DNA of 64,000 bases from Marinihelvus sp942491555 (GTDB lineage: Bacteria > Pseudomonadota > Gammaproteobacteria > Xanthomonadales > SZUA-36), in contig CALOBN010000005.1 of NCBI GenBank assembly GCA_942491555.1, positions 930,001 to 994,000 on the forward strand, written 5' to 3'. Made by a program: the position numbers and the translations under genes. Below are positions 51,426-61,294 of the stretch, piece by piece (the stretch's first letter is position 1; every line of letters begins with the position of its first letter). The notes below the pieces were generated by a model. That model saw only the letters and a program-made list of their open reading frames with translations, was not told where the DNA came from and did no database searches.

Positions 51426-52436
51426 TTAGCCGTTGCGTTTGTGCTGTCTGCCGAGTTTACGTAAATGACCGAGTGCACGGTGCCATTCGCGAATTGGTGT
51501 GGCAGGAATACCAGACGCCCAGACGGTGCCGGGCTCCGTGATGTCTTTCTGAACCATTGTGGCAGCCGCAACGGTCACACCATCGGCGATGGTGATGTGA
51601 CCATGCGCGCCGGAGCGGCCGGCAAACAGGCAATTACGCCCCACACGGGTGCTGCCAGAAACGCCTGTGAAGGCTGCCATGGCTGTATGCGCACCGATGT
51701 GGCAATTGTGACCAATCTGGACCAGGTTATCGATGCGTACGTCTTCTTCGAGGACCGTATCACCAATTGCGCCACGATCAATGCAGCTGTTGGCACCGAT
51801 CTCGCAGTCATCGCCGATGCGTACCGTGCCCAGTTGAGGGACTTTTTCCCATCCATCAGGGCCTCTTGCGATACCAAATCCATCGGCGCCGATCACAGTA
51901 CCCGGATGGACAATGACCCGCTTGCCAAGCTGCACACCGTGACCCAGGGTGACGTTGGCAACCAGCCTGCAAGCTTCACCCAGCACGACGTCTTCGCTGA
52001 TCACGCAACCAGGTCCGATAATGCATCCGTCTGCAATGCAGGCGTTCGCACCGATAACGGCGCAAGGTCCCACGGCAACCGAGTCTGCCAGCGTTGCCGA
52101 GTCATGAACCTGTGCTGAAGGATGGACTCCGGCTTGCGGTGCCGGTCGCGGGTCAAACAGCGCGGCAATGCGTGCGTAGGCAAGATAAGGGTCTGCTGCG
52201 ATCAGTGCGTTGACTGGACAGTCCGCAGCGTCGGCTTCGGCCAGAATTACGGCTCCGGCCCGGGTGTTGGCAAGTTGGCTTTTGTAGGACCGGTTAGCAA
52301 GAAACGTAATCGCAGTTGGGCTGCCGTCGGCCAGGGTGCCCACGTATTCAATCGCCTGTTCGCCATCGCCCAGCAATTGCAGTTCAAAGCGTTCGGCCAG
52401 GCCGGCCAGCGTATGGGTGACTCGAGATGAAGGCAT
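51426..52436 (-). CDS. lpxD: UDP-3-O-(3-hydroxyacyl)glucosamine N-acyltransferase
   Basis: The 336-residue protein has an N-terminal uridine-binding domain (ITFLANRSYKSQL) and a hexapeptide beta-helix (GANACIADGCIIGPGCVIS). The catalytic histidine lies in LVQIGHNCHIGAHT. It adds the second acyl chain to the lipid A precursor. ompH lies 17 bases upstream. Confidence 0.96.
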   Translation of the reverse strand: MPSSRVTHTLAGLAERFELQLLGDGEQAIEYVGTLADGSPTAITFLANRSYKSQLANTRAGAVILAEADAADCPVNALIAADPYLAYARIAALFDPRPAPQAGVHPSAQVHDSATLADSVAVGPCAVIGANACIADGCIIGPGCVISEDVVLGEACRLVANVTLGHGVQLGKRVIVHPGTVIGADGFGIARGPDGWEKVPQLGTVRIGDDCEIGANSCIDRGAIGDTVLEEDVRIDNLVQIGHNCHIGAHTAMAAFTGVSGSTRVGRNCLFAGRSGAHGHITIADGVTVAAATMVQKDITEPGTVWASGIPATPIREWHRALGHLRKLGRQHKRNG

Positions 52437-52453
52437 CTTACCTGCGGGGCTGA

Positions 52454-52987
52454 TTAGCGAAGTCCCTGTTCGAGCATGTCGGCGTCGTGTTCTTCCTGCA
52501 GCCGCTGCAGAATCAAGCCGGTAATATCGAGTGCCGGATTGGCATAAACCACCGGGCTGGAGAGCACCAGGTCGTAGCCATAATTCCGGGCAATATCCTC
52601 GACAGCCAGGTTTATCTGGTCTTCGAGGCGCTGCACTTCCTCGGTTCGGCGGAAGGACAGTTCATCACGAAGGTCTTCCCGCTGACGAAGAATATTACGC
52701 TGCATATCACGGGCATCGCGCTCCAGGCGGGCCCGCTCGTCGACACCCAGGTCACCGTTGCCCAGGCGATTCTCCAGGGCTTCAAGCTGCGCTTCTTCGC
52801 GCTCGATCGCATCATTTCTCGGGCGGAATTCGAGATCCAGCTTATCCCGCCCGGTGATGACCTGCGGAGCATTATCGAGAACCGCCTTCATGTTGACATA
52901 CCCGATACGCAATTCCTGCGCAGCCGCACTCGTCGACAGCGCAATCGCAAGGATAAACAGGCACACAAATGTTGGGCGTAAATTCAC
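52454..52987 (-). CDS. skp: OmpH/Skp family periplasmic chaperone
   Basis: The 177-residue product has a signal peptide (CLFILAIALSTSAAAQ) and the Skp pattern of a short beta segment (LRIGYVNMKAVLDNAP) followed by a long charged coiled coil and a YGYDLVLSSPVVYANP strand. Skp holds unfolded outer-membrane proteins for BamA. I prefer GTG 52987; an ATG at 53023 would add 12 residues and a mixed leader. Confidence 0.9.
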   Translation of the reverse strand: MNLRPTFVCLFILAIALSTSAAAQELRIGYVNMKAVLDNAPQVITGRDKLDLEFRPRNDAIEREEAQLEALENRLGNGDLGVDERARLERDARDMQRNILRQREDLRDELSFRRTEEVQRLEDQINLAVEDIARNYGYDLVLSSPVVYANPALDITGLILQRLQEEHDADMLEQGLR

Positions 52988-53133
52988 GTATGGAATTATA
53001 CACACACAATGCCTTCGAGGCACGCTCGAAGAAACTGATAAAGTTCAGCTATCTTTCTGATTCTTGGAAGAAATGCGCTTCCTGATAGCCCCGGGAACCG
53101 GTTTTAAGGTTGCTGATCGCAGGTTCTGCAACG

Positions 53134-55626
53134 CTAGAAGGTGGTGCCGAAAGAGAATTGGACGGTTTCGGTATCGTCACCTTCCTTCTCAATAAGCGGG
53201 TACGCGAAATTCATGATGATCGGCCCGACGGGTGCCTGCCAGGTTATAGACAGGCCGGCAGAGGCGCGGAAGAGGCTGGCGTCGAAAGCCTCGATGTTCT
53301 CGTAAACATTACCCACGTCAATAAACAGGGCTACCCGCGAACCGGAACCGGTGGTGAAGGGTGTTGGAATGGCCAGCTCAACGCCCCCGGCGACCTTCAG
53401 GTCACCACCAACGGCGCGACAAAACGGATCTTTGGGTCCCAGCGTATTGTCTTCAAAGCCGCGGATGTCACGCACACCACCGCCGTAGAAATGTTCATAA
53501 AAGGGCAGGCCGGTATCCAGCGCTATTACCTCTTCTTGCAAACACACGGCTCCGGGCTGCAGGGCCGTATCCTGCGGTTGTGCCAGCGAGTTGCGGTCGT
53601 AACTGTCATAGGCATCACCCCAGCCTATGTCACCGCTGTAGGAGAAGGTCAGGCCGTTTCGCGTAATTGGGATGTACTTGACGTAGCGATACAGGAATTT
53701 GAAATATTCGCGCGAACTGCCCGGCAAAGTGGCCTCCATCGTAAGGCGCTGCGATGAACCCATGGTGGGGTTCAGGAAGTGGTTACGGGTGTCACGGGAC
53801 CAGGATAAGGTGAGATCTGCTACGTCAAATTCACGCTCTTTTCGCTCCAGAACACCGTCTCCGTTGAAGTCGAGTGAGTTGGACAGAGGATCGTCAGGAG
53901 ACGGGATGAAGTAAGTTGCGCCGCAGGGCGGTACGCCACCGGTCAGGCCCGGGAAACAGATGTCGATCTCGGGATCATCCTGATCGGGAATTTCCACGTC
54001 ACGAACGAACTGGCCGATGTTGATGTCCGTCGTACGCAAGCCAAGGCCGGCCCGGACGAAGTCAACTTCCGTTAGCGGTAAACCAAAGTTAACGCCTGCG
54101 GCCGCTTCACTACTGGTAAACGTCGAAATGTTGGCGGCAGCCCGGTCAAATTCAGAATAGCGCACGAAAAAGCCCCGACTGGCGCCCTCGTCAGTCCAGT
54201 ACGGATTGTCATAAGAGAAGCTGAAACTGCTGATAATGTCACTGGATGACACTGCTGCCCCGACGCGGTTGCCGCTGCCCATGAAGCTGTCCTGCTGGAT
54301 GGACATGGAGTAAATCAGGCCCTGGACCTCCGAGAAACCCAGTCCAACGGAAAAGCTGCCCGCGGGGCGCTCAACCACTGAGACTACAATATCGACCTGA
54401 TCGTCGGTGCCAGGTACCGGCGGTGTTTCAATCTCGACGGCTTCAAAATAAGGCTGCCGTTGCAGACGAATCTTGGAGCGGTCGATGGCGGCCTGTGAGA
54501 ACCAGGCACCTTCCATCTGGCGCATCTCCCGGCGCAACACCTCATCTTTGGTGCCCGCGTTGCCGACAAATTCGACGCGGCGGATGTAAACCCGCTTGCC
54601 CGGGTCGACGTAATAATTGATATCAACGGTAAGGTTTTCGCGGTCTATCTGGGGAATCGGGTTAACATTGGCAAAGGCGTAACCGACGTTGGCAAGCAGT
54701 GCGGTGATGTTCTCCACGCTCTGCTCCATTTCTTTGCGTGAGAAGACTTCACCCGAGTCGGTCATGATGAGACGTCGCAGGGCAGCCTCGCCGACCACCA
54801 GGTCGCCGGTCACCTGGATGTCGTTGATATTGAACAGTTCTCCTTCCGTGACATTGGCGGTGATGAAAATATCCCGCTTGTCCTGACTGATCGATACCTG
54901 GGTGGATTCAACGTTCGCATCGATATAGCCGCGGTCCTGGTAGTAGGAGCGGATTTTTTCCAGGTCACCTGCGAGTTTTTCCCGCGTGTAGTCGTCCTCT
55001 TTTGACCAGAATTTCCAGAACGGAGGCATGCCCGACTCGAAATCGTCTGATATTTCCTCGTCTGTAAACAACGTATTGCCGGTTACATTGATGTGTTGAA
55101 TTTTGGCGGTTTTTCCTTCGTCCACATTAATCACAACCCGCACACGGTTGCGATCAAGTTCAACAACACGTGTGTCGACCGCCACCGCATAGCGGCCCTG
55201 GGCGTAATACTGTGAGATCAGTTCCTGTTGAATCTGGTCCAGGGCTTGCGGGTCAAAGACCTCGCCCTCGGCCAGACCGATATCGGCCAGCACACGGCGC
55301 AGGTCTTCTTCCTTGATCGCCTTGTTGCCGGACAGGGCAATGTTGGCAATTGCCGGCCGCTCCTCGAGCGTTATGACCAGGATGTCGCCATCGCGACCAA
55401 AGCTGATGTTTGAGAAAAATCCGGTACGGTACAACTCGCGAATTGAGGCCCGGGTGTCTGAGCCTGTAACCGTATCGCCCGGGTTCAGCGGCAGGTAATT
55501 AAATACAGTGCCTTCTGAAATGCGCTGTAAACCCTCGACCCGGATGTCCGATATGACAAAAGCATCAAAAGCGCGCGCGTTGCCGACAAGCAGCAGGCCA
55601 AGAATGACCGCCCAAATTATTCTCAT
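53134..55626 (-). CDS. bamA: Outer membrane assembly factor BamA
   Basis: The 830-residue protein has a signal peptide ending ARA, five POTRA repeats (from FVISDIRVEGLQRISEGTV; later RVYIRRVEFVGNAGTKDEV) and an Omp85 barrel with FYEHFYGGGVRDIRGFEDN carrying the VRGF-type motif, ending in the terminal phenylalanine. It inserts beta-barrel proteins in the outer membrane. It lies 42 bases after rseP and 146 bases before ompH. Confidence 0.97.
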   Translation of the reverse strand: MRIIWAVILGLLLVGNARAFDAFVISDIRVEGLQRISEGTVFNYLPLNPGDTVTGSDTRASIRELYRTGFFSNISFGRDGDILVITLEERPAIANIALSGNKAIKEEDLRRVLADIGLAEGEVFDPQALDQIQQELISQYYAQGRYAVAVDTRVVELDRNRVRVVINVDEGKTAKIQHINVTGNTLFTDEEISDDFESGMPPFWKFWSKEDDYTREKLAGDLEKIRSYYQDRGYIDANVESTQVSISQDKRDIFITANVTEGELFNINDIQVTGDLVVGEAALRRLIMTDSGEVFSRKEMEQSVENITALLANVGYAFANVNPIPQIDRENLTVDINYYVDPGKRVYIRRVEFVGNAGTKDEVLRREMRQMEGAWFSQAAIDRSKIRLQRQPYFEAVEIETPPVPGTDDQVDIVVSVVERPAGSFSVGLGFSEVQGLIYSMSIQQDSFMGSGNRVGAAVSSSDIISSFSFSYDNPYWTDEGASRGFFVRYSEFDRAAANISTFTSSEAAAGVNFGLPLTEVDFVRAGLGLRTTDINIGQFVRDVEIPDQDDPEIDICFPGLTGGVPPCGATYFIPSPDDPLSNSLDFNGDGVLERKEREFDVADLTLSWSRDTRNHFLNPTMGSSQRLTMEATLPGSSREYFKFLYRYVKYIPITRNGLTFSYSGDIGWGDAYDSYDRNSLAQPQDTALQPGAVCLQEEVIALDTGLPFYEHFYGGGVRDIRGFEDNTLGPKDPFCRAVGGDLKVAGGVELAIPTPFTTGSGSRVALFIDVGNVYENIEAFDASLFRASAGLSITWQAPVGPIIMNFAYPLIEKEGDDTETVQFSFGTTF

Positions 55627-55668
55627 TGTGAAACTGATCCAGCGTGGCGGGTTGGGTGAAAAGGGATT

Positions 55669-57045
55669 CTATCCAACCAGCCTTAAAATGTCGTTAACGA
55701 AGCCCAGACTGATTAATCCAAAGAGTGCGACCAGGCCGACGTACTGTCCGGAAATCTGAACCTGCTCGGAGACCGGGCGACCCGTGACCAATTCTATCAG
55801 GTAATAGAGCAGGTGGCCGCCGTCGAGCATGGGGATGGGCAGAAGATTCAGAACGCCCAGGCTCAGACTGATCAGGCCAAGGAAAAACAGGAAGCTGGTC
55901 AGGCCGGCGCTGGCGGAATCGTTAGCGAACTGGGCAATGCCAATCGGCCCGGAAACGTTGCGCACAGAGGCGCTGCCGGTGATCATCCGGCCGATCAGGC
56001 CAAGGGTTGCCGAGGTCAGTCGAACCGTTTCAGCAAAGGCCTGCTGGAGTCCTTCAATGGGTCCGTATTGCAAGGTCAGGTAAACCCGCTCGATCTGGCG
56101 CTCCTGCTTGGCAGTGACTTCCGGACTCTCGATACCCAGAACAAAGCGTGTATTGAATGCACCGTCAGCCACTGGCGTGGGCGTCAGCAGGTAGTCCCGG
56201 GTCACGCCATTGCGCTCGACGGTAACGGTCAGCGACTCGCCGTTCGGTGAATGCTTGTTGAGCAGGAAGGATATCCAGTTCCAGTCGGGCACGGCCTCAC
56301 CTTCAATGGCGGTGATACGGTCACCAACCCGGATGCCAGCCTCGCGTGCGGCGCCGTCACTGGTCACGCCGCCCACCAGCGGCTCACGAACCAGGCGCCA
56401 GGGGTCCAGGCCGATCGAGGAGAGGGTCTCGTCCTCGCGGAACTCCGGTCCGAGTTGTCCGAGATCCAGCGTCAGTTGCCGGCGTACGCCGTTGGGCTGT
56501 TCAACTTCAACGCTGACCACATCACGGTCAAGGGCCCGGGTGATAAGGGCCAGAAGGGCGTGCGACCAGGAGCGCGTGCGGTCACCGTCCACGCTGATGA
56601 TTTCATCTTCAGGCATAAAACCGGCATCCGCAGCAATGCCTGTTGTCTCACCGATAATGGGGCGGGTTTCCGGCACGCCGACCATGAACATGACCCAGAA
56701 GGCCAGCACGGCAAACACCAGGTTAAAAATGGGTCCCGCTGCGACAATGGCAATCCGCTGACCAACCGGTTTGCGATTGAAGGACTGATCGACTTCATCT
56801 GGCGAAACATCGCCCTCCCGCTCGTCCAGCATTTTTACATAGCCGCCGAGCGGTATCGCGGCGATGGCCCATTCGGTGCCGTCACTCGCGCGTCGGGACC
56901 ACAGCGAACGCCCGAAGCCGACGGAAAACTTGAGAACTTTTACGCCACAGCGTCGTGCGACCCAGTAATGGCCGAACTCATGAAAGGTAACCAGCACGCC
57001 CAGCGCGACGATCAACCACCAAATTGAACTGAGAACTTCAAGCAT
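55669..57045 (-). CDS. rseP: Site-2 intramembrane metalloprotease RseP
   Basis: The 458-residue protein has the zinc motif FHEFGHYW (about residue 22), four membrane helices, two PDZ domains (VGVPETRPIIG and LVGGVTSDGAAREAGIRVGD regions) and the second active-site motif NLLPIPMLDGGHL. It cleaves anti-sigma factor RseA during envelope stress. It overlaps none of its neighbours and lies 38 bases after dxr. Confidence 0.96.
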   Translation of the reverse strand: MLEVLSSIWWLIVALGVLVTFHEFGHYWVARRCGVKVLKFSVGFGRSLWSRRASDGTEWAIAAIPLGGYVKMLDEREGDVSPDEVDQSFNRKPVGQRIAIVAAGPIFNLVFAVLAFWVMFMVGVPETRPIIGETTGIAADAGFMPEDEIISVDGDRTRSWSHALLALITRALDRDVVSVEVEQPNGVRRQLTLDLGQLGPEFREDETLSSIGLDPWRLVREPLVGGVTSDGAAREAGIRVGDRITAIEGEAVPDWNWISFLLNKHSPNGESLTVTVERNGVTRDYLLTPTPVADGAFNTRFVLGIESPEVTAKQERQIERVYLTLQYGPIEGLQQAFAETVRLTSATLGLIGRMITGSASVRNVSGPIGIAQFANDSASAGLTSFLFFLGLISLSLGVLNLLPIPMLDGGHLLYYLIELVTGRPVSEQVQISGQYVGLVALFGLISLGFVNDILRLVG

Positions 57046-57083
57046 GATTTTCAGACATCGGCTTCATACATTGGTTTCACGCA

Positions 57084-58277
57084 TTACGGGGTTTTCCAGT
57101 GCTTTAAGGCCGACCGGGCCAGTTCCCGGGCTGCCTGATCAGCGTTCAATATATCGTTGAGTGTCTCAACCTCACTGTGGTCGGCTGCCCCGAGGGTCTC
57201 TTCAACCAGCTCGGAAATGGCCATAAACGGCAAATCACCATCCAAAAACGCCTGGACAGCAATTTCGTTAGCAGCGTTCAACGTGGCGGCGGCGCTGCCA
57301 CCGGCGCGCATGGCCTGAAATGCCAGCTTCAGACAGGGAAAACGTTTGAGGTCGGGCGCATGGAATTCAAGCGTGCCCACCACCGACAGGTCCAGCGCCT
57401 CCACACCCGACTCGATACGTTCCGGCCAGGCCAGGGCGTGCGCAATCGGTGTGCGCATGTCGGGCATCCCCAGTTGCGCGAGCACCGATCCGTCATTGTA
57501 GGACACCATGGAGTGAATAATGCTCTGGGGGTGCACCACCACGTCGATCTGGTCGGGGTCGGCATTAAACAGCCAGCGCGCCTCGATGACTTCCAGGCCT
57601 TTGTTCATCAGCGTCGCCGAGTCGACGGAGATTTTACGGCCCATATCCCAATTGGGGTGGGCGCAGGCCTCCTCCGGTGTTACCTGGTTCAGGCTGATGG
57701 CTTCCCGGTGCAGGAACGGGCCGCCGGAGGCGGTCAGGATCAGGCGTCGGACCCCTGCGTCAGCGAGTCCCCGTTTGGCAAAGCCGAGCGGCAGGGACTG
57801 GAACAGCGCATTGTGTTCGGAGTCGACCGGTACCAGTTCGGTGCCGCTTGCCTCGATCACCCGGCGAAAAATTGGCCCTGCAATGACCATCGACTCTTTG
57901 TTGGCGAGCAACAACCTTTTACCCAGCCGGGCCACGTGCAGGGTTGAGGCCAGACCCGCTGCGCCTACAATTGCCGCCATGACCGTATCGACCGAGTCAG
58001 GCTCAACAATTTCCAGCAATGCCTCGGGCCCGGCAAGAACCCGGGCGTCGCTGCCATGTCTTTTGAGCGCCTGGCGCAACTCATCTGCCCGGCTGGCATC
58101 ACTGATAGCCGCCGTGCGCACCTTGTGCTCCGCACATTGCTGTGCCAGTTTTTCAGGATTGCTGTGCGCCGACAGCGCTTCGACGCGGTAGCGGTCCGGG
58201 TGACGGGCGACTACGTCCAGTGTGCTGCAGCCGATGGAGCCGGTTGCGCCGAGAATCGCCATGCCACGTTGTTCCAC
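57084..58277 (-). CDS. dxr: 1-deoxy-D-xylulose 5-phosphate reductoisomerase
   Basis: The 397-residue enzyme has the NADPH motif ILGATGSIGCSTLDV, the metal site PVDSEHNALFQ, the flexible loop HPNWDMGRKISVDSATLMNKG and the MPDMRTPI region. It makes MEP in isoprenoid synthesis. GTG 58277 directly follows the cdsA stop (TGA-GTG); ATG 58262 is an alternative start. Confidence 0.96.
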   Translation of the reverse strand: MEQRGMAILGATGSIGCSTLDVVARHPDRYRVEALSAHSNPEKLAQQCAEHKVRTAAISDASRADELRQALKRHGSDARVLAGPEALLEIVEPDSVDTVMAAIVGAAGLASTLHVARLGKRLLLANKESMVIAGPIFRRVIEASGTELVPVDSEHNALFQSLPLGFAKRGLADAGVRRLILTASGGPFLHREAISLNQVTPEEACAHPNWDMGRKISVDSATLMNKGLEVIEARWLFNADPDQIDVVVHPQSIIHSMVSYNDGSVLAQLGMPDMRTPIAHALAWPERIESGVEALDLSVVGTLEFHAPDLKRFPCLKLAFQAMRAGGSAAATLNAANEIAVQAFLDGDLPFMAISELVEETLGAADHSEVETLNDILNADQAARELARSALKHWKTP

Positions 58278-59099
58278 TCAGATGCCCATCAGGAGTTTGG
58301 CCAGCACAAAGAAGGCAACGCCGGACAGCAGGCTGTCAAGACGGTCCAGCACACCACCATGACCGGGAAACAGCCGGCCCGAGTCCTTGAGCCCGACAAT
58401 CCGCTTATGCATGCTGATAAACAGGTCGCCGCCTACGGAAACGATCGCCGTGACCGCGCCGAGGATGGCCAGTTGCAGCACCGATGCGTCCATGGCCGGC
58501 ATGAGCAGGCCGGCAGCGACGGCAACCCCTGCGGCGCAAATGACGCCGCCATAAAAACCGGCCCGGGTCTTGCCGGGGCTGATGCGCGGTGCAAGTTTGG
58601 CGCCTCCGATCGCGCGGCCGCTGAAGTACGCACCCACGTCCGAGGCCCAGATGATGAGCAGCAACAGTAAAATCCACCATTCTCCACCGGGCTCCATGCG
58701 CAGCCATGATAGTGCGCCCCAGGCGGTGGTAACGGCCAGTAATGCGTTGATTGAGCCCATTGCCTTGTAGGCGGGTGTGATGGCCCGATCTGGCACATAG
58801 GTGCCCATCTGCAGAAACATGAACATCCAGGCAAAACAGGCCATAAAGGCCGGCGGTACAGGCGAGGCCGTCCACTGGTCCCAGCTGAACCACATGCTCC
58901 CCATGATCACCGCCTGAACCAGGACCAGGAGCAAGCCGGCCGGCAATAATTTGAGACCGGCAAGACGTGAGAACTCCCAGCTGCCGATAAGCAGCAGCGC
59001 GCCGGCGAGGATACAAAACCACGCCGGAGGCAACAGAAAAATGGCCGCGAGGACGAGCGGAAGCAGTAACAGAGCGGTGATAATGCGGATTTTAAGCAC
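58278..59099 (-). CDS. cdsA: Phosphatidate cytidylyltransferase
   Basis: The 273-residue membrane protein has about eight helices and the CTP-transferase signature with SDVGAYFSGRAIGGAKL, SPGKTRAGFYGG and KDSGRLFPGHGGVLDRLDS. It makes CDP-diacylglycerol for phospholipid synthesis. Translation starts at GTG 59099, seven bases after the uppS stop. Confidence 0.95.
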   Translation of the reverse strand: MLKIRIITALLLLPLVLAAIFLLPPAWFCILAGALLLIGSWEFSRLAGLKLLPAGLLLVLVQAVIMGSMWFSWDQWTASPVPPAFMACFAWMFMFLQMGTYVPDRAITPAYKAMGSINALLAVTTAWGALSWLRMEPGGEWWILLLLLIIWASDVGAYFSGRAIGGAKLAPRISPGKTRAGFYGGVICAAGVAVAAGLLMPAMDASVLQLAILGAVTAIVSVGGDLFISMHKRIVGLKDSGRLFPGHGGVLDRLDSLLSGVAFFVLAKLLMGI

Positions 59100-59106
59100 G
59101 GGACCC

Positions 59107-59844
59107 CTAGGCTTGAGCGCGCTCGCGAAGCTGGGCGCCGGTCAGTCCAAAACGTCGTTCCCGCTGTCCAAAGGCGGCAATGGCCCGGTCCAGTTCGGCT
59201 GCATTGAAATCAGGCCACAGCAGGGGACTGAAATAGAACTCTGTGTAGGCCGATTGCCAGAGCAGGAAGTTGCTGATGCGGTGCTCGCCACCCGTGCGGA
59301 TGAACAGATCCGGGTCTTGTGATTCGGGCAGGGCAAGCTGGGCTGAAAACAGCTCCTCGGTAATCTGCGAGGGATCAATCTCGCCGCGCCGTGCGGCGGC
59401 AGCCAGGCGCCGGGTTGCCTGCAAAATATCCCAGCGACCACCGTAGTTGGCAGCAACATTCAGCTGGGTGCGGGTATTGTCGGCCGTCAGGTCCTCGGCA
59501 GCACGCATGCGATCCTGCAGTTCCGGATCAAACGCGCCGGGGTCACCAATAAAACGAACCCGCACGCCGTGCTCATGCATGCCCTTCACTTCCTTATCCA
59601 GCGCGCTCATGAACAATTCCATAAGCCGCGTGACCTCGGTCGCCGGACGGCTCCAGTTCTCGCTGGAGAAGGCGAACACGGTCAGGGTGTGAATACCCAG
59701 TTTGGCACCGTGTTCCGCCGTGCGGCGTAACGCGCGCAAGCCTGCCTGGTGCCCGATGGTACGGGACAGGCGGCGTTTTTCAGCCCAACGGCCATTGCCA
59801 TCCATAACGATAGCAACATGGCCTGGAAGGTCGGTGCGCGACAT
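59107..59844 (-). CDS. uppS: Undecaprenyl diphosphate synthase
   Basis: The 245-residue cis-prenyltransferase has HVAIVMDGNGRWAEKR with the catalytic aspartate, FAFSSENWSRP and the C-terminal DLFIRTGGEHRISNFLLWQ signature. It makes the C55 carrier lipid for wall and LPS synthesis. Its ATG shares one base with the frr stop (TGATG). Confidence 0.96.
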   Translation of the reverse strand: MSRTDLPGHVAIVMDGNGRWAEKRRLSRTIGHQAGLRALRRTAEHGAKLGIHTLTVFAFSSENWSRPATEVTRLMELFMSALDKEVKGMHEHGVRVRFIGDPGAFDPELQDRMRAAEDLTADNTRTQLNVAANYGGRWDILQATRRLAAAARRGEIDPSQITEELFSAQLALPESQDPDLFIRTGGEHRISNFLLWQSAYTEFYFSPLLWPDFNAAELDRAIAAFGQRERRFGLTGAQLRERAQA

Positions 59845-60401
59845 CAGATTTCCATCAGTTCCTTTTCTTTCTCTGCAACGATCTCGTCAACTTTGCCGAC
59901 GTGTAGATCGGTCAGTTGTTGAATCTCGGTCTCGCCGCGGCGCTCGTCATCTTCAGAAATCTCCTTTTCCTTGAGGAGTTCTTTCATGGAGCCATTGGCA
60001 TCGCGGCGGATATTGCGGATGGCGATCTTGGCGCTTTCACCCTCCTGGTGGACCACTTTACCCAGGTCACGACGACGTTCTTCGGTTAACGGGGGCAGCG
60101 GGATGCGAATCACTGTGCCCGCGGTAGTCGGATTCAGACCGAGGTCCGAGGTCATGATGGCCTTTTCAATCGTACCAATCATGCTCTTGTCGAATGGGGT
60201 TACGGCCAGGGTGCGCGCATCCTCGACCACAACATTGGCCGCCTGACTGATGGGCACATCGCTGCCGTAATAGTCCACTTGAACGTGTTCCAGCAGGCTG
60301 GGATGGGCCCGGCCTGTTCTTATCTTTGCAAGCTCCTTGCGCAAGGCATCGAGCGACTTGCTCATGCGGGTACTGGCATCTTTCTGAATATCTTGAAGCA
60401 T
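59844..60401 (-). CDS. frr: Ribosome recycling factor
   Basis: The 185-residue protein has the RRF pattern: RTGRAHPSLLEHVQVDYYG, LGLNPTTAGTVIRIPLPPLTEERRRDL, and a C-terminal helix with DEIVAEKEKELMEI. It splits post-termination ribosomes together with EF-G. ATG 60401 is backed by GGAG four bases upstream. A 138-base gap to pyrH holds no other gene. Confidence 0.96.
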   Translation of the reverse strand: MLQDIQKDASTRMSKSLDALRKELAKIRTGRAHPSLLEHVQVDYYGSDVPISQAANVVVEDARTLAVTPFDKSMIGTIEKAIMTSDLGLNPTTAGTVIRIPLPPLTEERRRDLGKVVHQEGESAKIAIRNIRRDANGSMKELLKEKEISEDDERRGETEIQQLTDLHVGKVDEIVAEKEKELMEI

Positions 60402-60539
60402 GGTTACTCCACCTTCTTTTCCTGAACGGGTACGTGGACTGCGCCACGGAGTCTGGCAGCACGGAAATTCTATCAGCAATACATGCGGCGCGTGCGGCCG
60501 GAGGTTGGCAATAATCGGGCACGCGCGAGGTGCGCGAAA

Positions 60540-61253
60540 TCAGTGAACGATGGAGCCGACAGGGTGACCGGTTACCAGCTTCATCAAATTGCCGGCACCG
60601 AAGACGTTGAAGACCCGAATGGGCATCTCCTGTTCACGACACAGCACGATTGCGTTGGCGTCCATGACGCGTAGTTTGCCCTCAATCACCTGATCATAGG
60701 ACAGGGAATCATAGAACGACGCCTGCTTTTCAATTTCCGGATCAGCGTCGTACACACCGTCGACCTTGGTGGCCTTAAGCAGGATGTCTGCGTCGATCTC
60801 AATCGCGCGCAAGGCGGCTGCGGTGTCGGTGGTAAAGAACGGGTTGCCGGTTCCGGCGGCGCAGATCACGACCCGGCCCTTTTGCAGGTGCCGAACCGCG
60901 CGACGGCGGATGTAGTCTTCGCAGACATCGTGAATAGCGAGTGCGGACATGACCCGTGCTTCCGTGCCATTTTTTTCAAAGGCATCCTGCAGGGCCAGGG
61001 AGTTCATCACGGTCGCCAACATGCCCATGTGGTCGCCGGTGACACGATCAATGCCGGACTGGGCCAGTCCGGCGCCACGAAAGATGTTGCCGCCGCCAAT
61101 GACGACGGCAACCTCCACGCCGATGTTGATTACATCGGCAATTTCACGGGCGATTCGGTCGAGAATCTTGGGGTCAATACCGTAATCCTCATCACCCAGC
61201 AGTGCTTCTCCGCTGAGCTTAAGGAGGATTCTGGTGTAAACAGCCTTCTTCAC
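60540..61253 (-). CDS. pyrH: Uridylate kinase
   Basis: The 237-residue amino-acid-kinase-fold protein has LKLSGEALLGDEDYGID, VIGGGNIFRG, RVTGDHMGMLATVMN, and AGTGNPFFTTDTAAALRA, all diagnostic for bacterial UMP kinase. GTG 61253 gives the family's N-terminus and has a GGGGG seven bases upstream; the longer start adds 12 residues. It lies 41 bases after tsf. Confidence 0.95.
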   Translation of the reverse strand: MKKAVYTRILLKLSGEALLGDEDYGIDPKILDRIAREIADVINIGVEVAVVIGGGNIFRGAGLAQSGIDRVTGDHMGMLATVMNSLALQDAFEKNGTEARVMSALAIHDVCEDYIRRRAVRHLQKGRVVICAAGTGNPFFTTDTAAALRAIEIDADILLKATKVDGVYDADPEIEKQASFYDSLSYDQVIEGKLRVMDANAIVLCREQEMPIRVFNVFGAGNLMKLVTGHPVGSIVH

Positions 61254-61294
61254 GTCATTTCCCCCGGTAACCCTGGAAGTCACCGGCATGACGC

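Noticed and set aside
57177..57947. 256-codon plus-strand frame antisense to dxr
   Set aside because: Antisense to a clear dxr with all motifs; no ribosome site or homology.
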